From contig NW_020653715.1 of NCBI RefSeq assembly GCF_003589595.1, forward strand, positions 3,340,230 through 3,404,229: a DNA stretch of 64,000 nt. Direction: 5' to 3'. Positions 56,561 to 64,000 of the stretch are shown here, in pieces. This DNA comes from Hyposmocoma kahamanoa (lineage: Eukaryota > Arthropoda > Insecta > Lepidoptera > Cosmopterigidae). Below the pieces are notes generated by a model. That model was given only the letters and a program-made list of their open reading frames with translations. It made no database searches and was not told where the DNA came from. The translations under genes and the position numbers were made by a program. Positions within the stretch are counted from its first letter, which is position 1; every line of letters starts with the position of its first letter.

Positions 56561-57000
56561 CTAAAAACATCACTGCACTTCATACGAAGGGGATTGAGGC
56601 AATGAATGCGCTAAGCCGCATTCTCAACAGAAAGTCAAATTTAAGTCTACAAAACTTCGTGTTTACTCAACAATAGTTAGATCTTGTATAGCGTATGCTG
56701 CCCCAGTGTGGAGTACCTGTGACACAAACTACAAATAAATAAAATTCAATTAGTCCAAAACAAAGCCTTTAAAATTGTTTATAATACTGCTTTTCGTACA
56801 AACCTAACCAATTTGCATGAAATTATTAAATTTTCCTTAATCAAAAATTACGTAATGAAATTGTCTAAAAAATTTTACATAGCACAAAACTCAAATCACG
56901 GTAATAGTTTAATTTCGTGCATAGGTAGGTCGATCGCTTGCGAAACCTGTAATACGCCGACACTTATTGTCGATATCGCTTGCCCCATCACTATTACCTC
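56561..57000 (+). pseudogene. Jockey-type LINE RT C-terminal fragment
   Basis: It reads LSRILNRKSNLSLQN, then (shifted) RVYSTIVRSCIAYAAPVW, QNKAFKIVYNTAFRTN and LHEIIKFSLIKNYVMKLSKK, the C-terminal region of jockey-like RTs. Frameshifts are present. Confidence 0.7.
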
Positions 57001-57329
57001 AACCACGAGTGACGTAAATCTTCTACGTCTCGCCCGTTTTGTTCGTTCAACCTGTTCTAATAGCTGCATAACAAACAAAGCGGTGGCTATGACATCGAAC
57101 AAATTCTTAACTTTTGTTGATGTTTATTTAGCGATACTTTCGTATTATTTTTTGTAGATGCATCATACTTTCTATTTTTCTAATATACATATAACTTTTT
57201 ATTAAACCTATCACTTTTCATTTAATTATTGACATCTAATCAAATATTTTATTATAGGAAATGAAACTATTTTTCCGGATTTAAATCGCGTATATTTGTT
57301 TTTTCAAACAAACCGACGTTTCGGGCACT
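57001..57329. other. Intergenic, nothing recognised
   Basis: AT-rich stretch between the LINE fragment and the mariner relic. Short ORFs only. Confidence 0.4.
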
Positions 57330-58310
57330 TTACCATTTGACCATGATTTTGACCATGGGACCTGCAATGAACCATAACTGGTTCTTAATGAACCATAATT
57401 GGTTCTTAATTTTTGCAAATAAATAAAAGTCACAAGGTGCCAGGTCGGGACTGTACGCGGGAAGGCTCATAAGGTCCACGTTGTTCACCTTCAAAAATTC
57501 ATGTGTCTGTCTGGGTGGTTGTCTGTGAGAACTGGCATTATCGTGGTGCAAAAAGATACGGCGTGAAAAAAAATTACGGTTATTTTTACGGAGTTCGTCA
57601 ATAAATTCCGGCAAACAAATGGTTGTGTACCAATCACTATTCACGGTACAACTCTTACTACTCTCTTCTCTTACTATTCTCCACTCCAAAACAACGGTAG
57701 CCACGTGTCCAGTTTTACTAAAAAAAGAGGCAATCATCCGCTTAGACGCATTTTGCACGCGCGTCACTTTGGTTGGTTTCGGCTCTTCTCGAAAGACCCA
57801 TACGCTGGATTGCTGCTTTTGTTTTGGGATCGTAACTATAAATCCATGTTTTGTCACCTGTTACTATGTCCCACACCAAATTCGACGCCCCTTCGTTGAA
57901 TCTGGTAAGCATGGCATTGCACCAAGGGACGCGATCCGTTTTTTGAGTCTCAATCGAATTGTGTGGGATCCACCGAGAGCACAGCTTTTTCACACCCAAA
58001 TGTTTGTGTAGTATTGATTGTATTTGACTCATGCCTATGCCTAAAGATGCCCGAATCTCATGGTATGTCACATGCCTGCCATTGATATTTTTCACAGCAG
58101 TGGACTGGCGACTATCACTAAATTCGTCACTGAGATTCACACGACCGCGTTTGAATTCTGCAAGCCAGCTATAAATAGTCGTATTGCATGGTGCTTCATC
58201 GCCAAAAGCAGTTTGAAGCTAAGCGAAGCTTCGCTGAGCCATTTCATTACACGTAAAGTCATAGAAAATCATACTACGAAAAGTTTCACGAGTTTTTCCA
58301 TGTTTTTGTT
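57330..58310 (-). pseudogene. mariner-family transposase, frameshifted
   Basis: The minus-strand transposase lies in at least three frames. An N-terminal part with IRASLGIGMSQIQSILHKHL and the first catalytic block TGDKTWIYSYDP is at 58140-57742. A C-terminal part with FLHHDNASSH and YSPDLAPCDFYLF is at 57857-57400. The three Asp residues of the DD34D triad are therefore visible but split by frameshifts. Near the 3' end a short duplication (GGTTCTTAATGAACCATAA twice) extends the reading. Terminal repeats were not identified. Confidence 0.85.
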
Positions 58311-59470
58311 AACAAAAATCGTTTTAAGGCAAAATTAAAAATAAATAGACTACCTTGGCAACTCATAAAAAAAGTTGGCGTACCTTATCGTCTTCTTCTT
58401 CTTCCTGTCCTTATTATACTATTACCATTTATTATTCACTATTATTACACGTATTTTATGTGAATACGCGTCGTAAACGGATTTGGCATGGTGTTTTATG
58501 ACTGGCCGCCTGCCTGACGTCAACCCTCCTTGCGAATGCTCTGTTTAAAGTGTGGCCAGAGCCCCGTCGCCATATGCAGAGTGCACCGCGTGCAGGTGAG
58601 GTTGGTATGTGGCCCTGGTAGGTGGAATGCTTAGAATTTATAGTCTTATTTCACCCTAGACCGAGTTTGCTGGCCTGATCAGTCACCATTCCAAAGTAGA
58701 TATGATGTTGGGTTTTAAAGCCAGCTGTGGCGCTCTTCAGTGACTGCACGCATCATATAATATTTTCTCTTAAAAGCGATACTTACAAAAATAATTAATA
58801 AAAAACATTAAACAGTGCACGTTATTACAAGATTTTTTATGAACCGTCACAGGAATCATCTAGAGAACAATTGTAGTTAACTCAGAACCAGTAACATTAT
58901 TAATATTGATCAGTAGGTCCAATGCCCGTAGTCCTATTGGTAGAACCATGGGCAAAAAACTGCCCTTGGTTCTACTAGTTGGACTACGCAGATGGACCAC
59001 GGTCAATTAATCACTTATTCCACACTTTGCACCGTGGTAAGTAGCGTGCGTAAGGTACCGCTTATGCCTTCATTGCTTCATAGAAGTAGATCGAAACGTT
59101 CAAACCACTTTTGCTATACGACTCAAATATTTATTGAATTCTCAAACAAATGTGCCTTAGCTATTTCATCCAATATGCGTGAATTTGTAGAAGTGACACG
59201 AATTTGTGAAAGCATTGCTTAAAGCATCTAAAGGTTTCGACTTAATTAAATAGGAATGCCCATCCTAATAAACATCAAGAGGTCGTAACAGTAGCCGGCA
59301 AGTAGTAATAATTAAAGATAATTACAATATAATTACAAATACTTACTATTAAATACGTCGATTCATTTCAAATTTAACAAAATTCTCGCTCGATTTAGGT
59401 ACGAATATAATTAACATACTTACTTGTTATGTCATTCCGCTTTCTGACGCATTACCGTAATTTATGAAAA
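58311..59470. other. Intergenic, with one long imperfect hairpin
   Basis: No gene recognised. A patch at about 58490-58640 is GC-richer but has no coding match. The hairpin at 58928-58989 is listed separately. Confidence 0.4.
58928..58989. repeat. Imperfect 27-bp hairpin
   Basis: GTAGTCC...GGTAGAACCATGGGCA on the left pairs with TGCCCTTGGTTCTAC...GGACTAC on the right, with a loop of about six A-rich bases and about five mismatches. Confidence 0.6.
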
Positions 59471-59549
59471 ATACAAAATTTGGTAAGGAGTGGGGTAGTA
59501 TATGAATTTGCACTCCGCGATTTATTACATTATTTGGGTGGTGTGATAT

Positions 59550-59965
59550 TTGTGCTAATCCACAAAATGACAAACAAAGGTCGAACCAAAGTCTCTCAGC
59601 AAACCGTGCCAGACGCTTTGCCAACTAAGCCACGGAAGGAACCGACGGACCTCACGAATTTTTACTTGTGTTTGTTGGAGATCCTTTACAGCTACCAGCT
59701 GCTGAATAGAGATGTCACTTAAATAATTGTAATTAAATTTTATTGAATGTCAGGGATGTTTTACCACCTTGATATTCAACTATTTTTTGTGAAATTACTC
59801 CACTAGTTTATTGCAATCATTAAATAAAGTTCTAACACTTAGAAAAAAATTACTTCGATCCGGTTGTATTTTTACCAACGTCTCCCTGTGCCAGATGCTG
59901 TGTCAACTAAGCCACGGAACGAAACACGAATTTATCCGTGCACACACACATGCAGATCTTTGTTA
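59550..59965. repeat. SINE family 3 copies
   Basis: Two tRNA-like halves (CCAACTAAGCCACGGAAGGAAC and CAACTAAGCCACGGAACG) surround the GTGAAATTACTCCACTAG block. They are related to 38.7-39.08, 43.44-43.69 and 5.46-5.57 kb. Confidence 0.6.
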
Positions 59966-60149
59966 TTAAAATAATAGTATTTTCACCCAAACATGTATTG
60001 ACATTCAATATTGAAGTATATATATTATGAAATTCAAGTCCCAGCAAAGGTCGTGCTTTAAGAAAGTAATCTTCCCTCAACGCGAACATTCATCTGTAAT
60101 GTGACATTTGAGATTTGATTTCAAGCATTACATTACAAACTACCTCCCT

Positions 60150-60480
60150 CAACAGCGAGCACACAAAGGCGCCCACGTGCTCTCGCGGGCACTCAAAGGC
60201 ACTTGCGGGCTCTTACGGCAATCCTGCCTCTCGCGGGCACTTGCGGGCACTCCAAGGCACTCGCGGGCACTCACTAAAAGGCATTCAAAGGCACCTAACT
60301 CAAGGAAAGATTGAACAGACTGTTACATTACAGGCGAATGCTCCCAGTGAAAGAGGCTACCGAATGTTACAAGTGTTGCGCAACGAATGCTCGGTTTTCC
60401 TCCCTTACCGCTGTAATGCTTGTTTTTGAACTGTTACATTACAAGCGAATGCTCGCGATGAAGGAACGCCCTTAAGGAGG
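60150..60480. repeat. Minisatellite of CTCGCGGGCACT units and flanking repeat
   Basis: Irregular tandem units built on (T)CGCGGGCACTC(A)AAGGCA run from about 60175 to 60300. Two copies of a GACTGTTACATTACA(G)GCGAATGCTC phrase follow. The local GC content is much higher than around it. Confidence 0.65.
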
Positions 60481-60599
60481 GCATTAGTTAAAGTGGCCTC
60501 TACCTGCTCTATAGACGGCATGTAGAGGACATTTCTTGATACAGCTCAATTAGACATTTATAGCGCGTATCTATATGTTTTGTTTTGTAGTGAAACAGC

Positions 60600-61000
60600 A
60601 CATTATTTTATGAGCTTCATTGCACTCTGGTTGTCGACATAAAGTGTAGAAGTGACAGCTTCTCCACGCGATTCCTTGTAGAGACGAGTAAGACAAATAA
60701 CTGTCTGTACTACTGGGCTGGCCGCCACAAACTCCGCCTCAGTCGTTGACAGAGTTACATCTTTGTATTTTCGATGACCACAACACGGCCCCCCCTGCGC
60801 CCAGACATACATAACCAGAAGATATTCTCGTCTGCATGTCACCCGCGTAGTCAGTATCGCTTTATGCTATAAAAGTTTTTTTTCTCCAACTTGCGAAGCC
60901 TTGTATAAGATACCGTGGTATTGCGTACCTTCTAAATATGTTAAGACTCGCTTAGCGATTGCACAATGGCTTGTCGGGTTTTTCAACATTTTCCGATAAA
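60600..61000 (-). pseudogene. Copia RNase H fragment, second element
   Basis: Minus-strand readings HCAIAKRVLTYLEGTQYHGILY, in shorter form AKRVLTYLEGT, then KYKDVTLSTTEAEFVAAS and LYVDNQSAMKLIK. This is a different Copia lineage from the 54-kb element. It ends in a stop after LIK and is disrupted by frameshifts. Confidence 0.75.
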
Positions 61001-61314
61001 ACATTGACCGCAAAACAAATGTCTGATCTACTCACAACCGATGAATATAACAATTTTCCAATTAATTCTCTGAAAAATTATCTTCTTCTTCTTTTAAATG
61101 TTATGGCTCCATCGAAATAATCAATGATTTAGTCACAATTTTGTCATTGTCATTGTAAAAGTTCTCTGACATTTGACTTTTGTCTATTGGTAGCAGTACC
61201 GAGTTTGCATTGCACATTTTGTAATATTTTAAAATAGTCTGTATGTAACCTTATTGGTTAATAATAAATAGTATGTAATATAATAATAAAATAAAATAAT
61301 CCATTTTGTTAAAA

Positions 61315-61545
61315 ATATCCATTTTGTAGGCGTTTTATTTGCAAACCAATATAGTAATTAACTTCGGAAGACCGAACTTGAAATTCTGCGGTCAGGGCAT
61401 TCACAAATTCGTCCACATAATTGTTGCCATATTGCTTATAGTTTACATGACTAGCAATATCATCAGCCTCATCTTTAGTTATAAGTGAACAACATTCCAT
61501 GGTATTATAAAAGTTTCCCCGCTTTAAAAACAAGTTAGTCAAAAG
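61315..61545 (-). pseudogene. Copia RT fragment, second element
   Basis: Minus-strand reading NNYVDEFVNALTAEFQVRSS followed by YYIGLQI, the YVDD(E here)...FEVRS...YFLGLQI block of Copia RT. It lies on the same strand as, and upstream of, the RNase H piece; intervening sequence of about 300 bp is unrelated. Confidence 0.7.
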
Positions 61546-61689
61546 ACTTTGTAAGTGCTTAAACGTTTACCGCGAAAAGCCAAGGGAAATCAGAAAAAAA
61601 AACATGATCTGATGGCCAGTACAACCATAAGGGTTTCAACATTTGTTTTTGGTTTTTAACGACTTTTTTTGCCGTAGCATAGCGTTGCC

Positions 61690-62326
61690 GTTTTTTTTCC
61701 CAACACTATAACTATTGTTAGGGAAATGAATAAATAAATAAAAATGTTGTTGATGTTGTTGTGTTGTGTGTTGTATTATTATTTATACTGTCAATTCGTA
61801 CGATGAGTTTTGCTTTTTCAGTCACTACGGGAACAGTTACGAAAAGTCTTCTGTGTCCTGTTTTTCCCGGTTAATACAACATACGCGATCTTCAAGATTC
61901 GAGAGCAGGTATTTGATAGATGTAATGTCCTCGTGCCTAAATTGGTTGCGTCCCAATCTAACCCAAAAAGATCGACCTGCATTAAGGTGTCAGGACATGA
62001 TGAACAGGATAAGAACGTTAGTCCGTAGTTGAAGATAACATCAATGAACCAAATTATGTCCTCAAGAACAATATTAAGAATGCATGCTGCTGGAAGTTAC
62101 GGTCCAAACTCGTTTAAATTGCTTTCAGTACAATTTCTCGATCCGCAAACTATACAATTTACCCTAACGCAAATAGTTAAACACAATAGCTAATTTAAAA
62201 AATAATTGAATACTAAGTAAAGATTGATGTGAATAAATGCTATAAAAACTGGAGACCATAGTGAAGTTGTAGATAGTCCGAGGACGAATATTGTTGTGTG
62301 TAGTGCAGGCAGTACAGCTGGTAACC
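61690..62326 (+). promoter_or_regulatory. Promoter region of tandem FAS paralogue
   Basis: Similar to 8197-8858 from the CCAACACTATAACTATTG block down to the ATG, with indels. The left limit of similarity is a probable duplication breakpoint; it lies next to a fragment shared with SINE family 3. Confidence 0.7.
62241..62247 (+). promoter_or_regulatory. TATA box of FAS paralogue
   Basis: TATAAAA, 86 bp before the ATG at 62327, the same spacing as in gene 1. The surrounding 40 bp are almost identical in the two genes. Confidence 0.7.
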
Positions 62327-62467
62327 ATGGCACCTACACCCCAGGAACAAGTGGAGATAAGCGCTAGCCCAGAGATCGACGGGGAACGCATCGTCATCTC
62401 CGGCATGTCTGGAATGTATCCGCAATCCTATCATATAAAACAGTTGGAGGATATTCTTTACAATAAG
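62327..62467 (+). CDS. Fatty acid synthase-like paralogue, first coding exon
   Basis: Exon 1 of a second FAS-type gene with 47 codons, from ATG 62327 to a donor at 62468 (AAG|GTAAAG). It shares the MAPTPQEQV start and the KS opening [15 protein letters not shown] with gene 1, and it ends in phase 0 at the same residue pair (Asn-Lys). It differs by an EISAS insertion after Val9 and by a few substitutions such as Leu-to-Met and His-to-Tyr. No exon 2 match occurs before the window ends; gene 1 has a 2.4-kb first intron, so the rest should lie to the right. Its catalytic state is unknown. Confidence 0.85.
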
Positions 62468-62471
62468 GTAA

Positions 62472-62768
62472 AGTTTTTTTTTACCGAGTGACGGGACGAG
62501 CAAGTCGTGCGCCTGGTGGAAAGGGCCTGTCCATAACAGTTGCAGTGGCACTCAGAGATATAAATCGCAAACATCTGAGGGGCATTCCCACTGCGCTTGT
62601 CACCCTGAGACATAAGTTGACAAATCGCATGTGCCTGTAATTTCACCAGCACCCTTTAAAAACGGAACGCAGTAATGTGCTCCTTACTTCTTGGCGTCAG
62701 AAATACGTAAGGTGGCAGTACTTCCCTGGACGAACTCTTTCACAAGGAGCTCTACTGCTACTAAAAGT
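62472..62768 (-). repeat. Interspersed repeat family 2 copy, minus
   Basis: An inverted near-complete copy directly after the first exon of the FAS paralogue, ending at GAGCTCTACTGCTACT. Confidence 0.75.
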
Positions 62769-63080
62769 ACTAGAGTTCGATTGGTTCATTGTATTTGGCC
62801 GGGGCCAAGACCCGCGCGCAGCTAGCGCGTCTTAGTAGCGGTCTAGTTGTTGCCGATTCACTAATGGCCTAAAGAATGGCGATTAAACTGATAAAAACAA
62901 CCTATATGCATACCTACACATAAAGTGCACATGCATCTTCAAACTGATTTGCATGGGTGAACAACACTGTCACGTAATTGATTTGATAGTACACACAACT
63001 GAATTGGGGTAATTACCCCCCGAGTGGCCTCCAACCGCCCCTTACGGCCACCCCCAACCTCACAATATACTGAATAGACT
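62769..63080. other. Intronic sequence, nothing recognised
   Basis: Presumed intron 1 of the FAS paralogue. No exon 2-like [11 protein letters not shown] match is present here. Confidence 0.4.
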
Positions 63081-63283
63081 CTAAGGCTCAACTCACACTG
63101 GCGCAGAGTCGAAGCGTCGCGTCGCGTCCAGTTTTTCAACTCCACCGCCAGTATCGATTCTATATTTGCAAAACACAAGTTTGTACCTTAATAATTGGAA
63201 AATATAGATGAATATGCTATAGGCGAAAAACATGACGCGTCGCGACGCTTCGACTCTGCCGCAGTGTGAGTTGAACCTTACGA
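63081..63283. repeat. 200-bp foldback MITE
   Basis: GGCTCAACTCACACTG...AGAGTCGAAGCGTCGCG at the left is inverted at the right (CGCGACGCTTCGACTCT...CAGTGTGAGTTGAACC). The arms are about 45 bp and the interior is AT-rich and about 105 bp. Confidence 0.75.
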
Positions 63284-63493
63284 GTCGCGAGTACTGGTAA
63301 CTGAATCTGATTTCTGGTCAACTGAATAACTCACGGTGAGCCTTGTTCTTCATACACACTGTTAATTCACATAATAGAACAGTAGAAGGGCAAATGTAAC
63401 GATATCAAATAAAATAATAAATATGCAAATAAGAAACTCACCAATCTTCGCATGCACGTAAACTACTGTCCACCGGCCGCCATTGCTTCAGAT

Positions 63494-63590
63494 CAGTGTT
63501 GGGCGTTAATCAATTAAATTTCAATCAACAATTCAATCAGATTAAAAAATCAATTCAATTGAAATCAATTGCAATTAAATCAATTGCGAC
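63494..63590. repeat. CAATT-rich terminus next to CAGTGTTGGGC
   Basis: Starts with CAGTGTTGGGC, which resembles hAT element termini, followed by repeated AATCAATT/CAATTGAAATC. No matching second end is inside the window. Confidence 0.35.
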
Positions 63591-63595
63591 GCGTC

Positions 63596-63752
63596 GCACC
63601 CCCCCGGTTAGGGGGCCCGTTGGGGGGCCCGGTTGGGGGGGCCCGGTTGGGGGCCCGGTTGGTGCCCCCGATTGGGCCCCGGTTGGGGACCCGGTTGGGG
63701 GGCCCGGTTGGGGCCCTCGGTTGGGGCCCCAGTTGGGGGCCCCGGTTGGATG
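63596..63752. repeat. G-rich minisatellite (GGGGCCCGGTTG units)
   Basis: About 11 units of 12-15 bp with consensus GGGGGCCCGGTTG, and runs of 3-7 G throughout the plus strand. The ORFs called across it on both strands are composition artefacts. Confidence 0.9.
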
Positions 63753-63799
63753 TTAAGTGGAAAGTGGTATCCAAACGCGAAGGAACCTAGTGCAGCGAT

Positions 63800-64000
63800 G
63801 AAACCCTCACTGCACTAGCCACCTCCACCCTGCCTGTCTACAATATGCCTCCTCACGCCTCGTTTGAAGGATCCCATATCATAAGAGGGAGGGAAGACAT
63901 GTGCCGGAAGGGAGTTCCATTTGTCAACCGTGCGGCAGAGAAAGGAGCCACCAAACCTTTTAGTACGCGATGGAATGCGGCAGGTAGTGAAACGGTGACT
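63800..64000 (-). pseudogene. LINE reverse transcriptase C-terminal fragment
   Basis: The minus-strand reading contains RTKRFGGSFLCRTVDKWNSL, then PAHVFPPSYDMGSFKRGV, the C-terminal FLxRTxxxWNSLP...F..YDxGxFKxxV block common to lepidopteran non-LTR elements. It is cut by the window edge. Confidence 0.75.

Noticed and set aside
63496..63818. Gly/Pro-rich proteins on both strands
   Set aside because: Composition artefacts of the G-rich minisatellite.

Overview
The window looks like the nuclear genome of a lepidopteran insect (moth or butterfly). The reasons are an intron-rich fatty acid synthase gene, AT-rich intergenic DNA, many copies of tRNA-derived SINEs with lepidopteran character, and relics of RTE, jockey/CR1-like and R1-like LINEs, Copia, Tc1/mariner, hAT and Transib elements. 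No bacterial features are present. Species cannot be named from the sequence alone.

Layout. 1-8.2 kb: repeat-dominated, with SINEs, a palindromic MITE, two same-strand pieces of one hAT element, and a foldback element split by an RTE LINE and a SINE fragment. 8.2-40.4 kb: one complete plus-strand fatty acid synthase (FAS)-like gene. I resolved 40 coding exons with GT-AG introns that join without any frameshift or stop into 2,329 codons, in the order KS-MAT-DH-central core-ER-KR-ACP-TE. Its introns carry SINEs, a microsatellite with a 10-N gap, MITEs, and two copies of a 1.9-kb element. 40.6-42.5 kb: a minus-strand Transib/RAG1-like transposase with its acidic triad visible. 44.8-46.4 kb: a complete, apparently intact Tc1-like transposon with perfect terminal repeats. 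46.8-61.5 kb: decayed LINE, Copia and mariner pieces, often nested. 61.7-62.5 kb: the promoter and first coding exon of a second, tandem FAS paralogue that continues past the right edge. 62.5-64 kb: SINE, foldback MITE, a G-rich minisatellite and a LINE 3' fragment.

The main discovery candidate is the FAS-like gene itself. The reading frame and all splice sites are preserved over 40 exons, yet the catalytic residues of most domains are replaced. The KS Cys/His/Lys/His become Asp176/Phe313/Met346/Tyr351. The KR glycine-rich loop and Ser-Tyr active-site segment are gone. The ACP phosphopantetheine Ser position is Lys1988. The TE GxSxG motif reads GYESG, with Glu at the nucleophile position. The MAT Ser619 and His721 and the DH His912 and Asp1061 are retained. 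This is the pattern of a megasynthase-derived pseudoenzyme, or a protein with a partial function, that is still under selection, sitting next to a tandem paralogue with an almost identical promoter. The domain calls are direct readings; the functional conclusion is inference.
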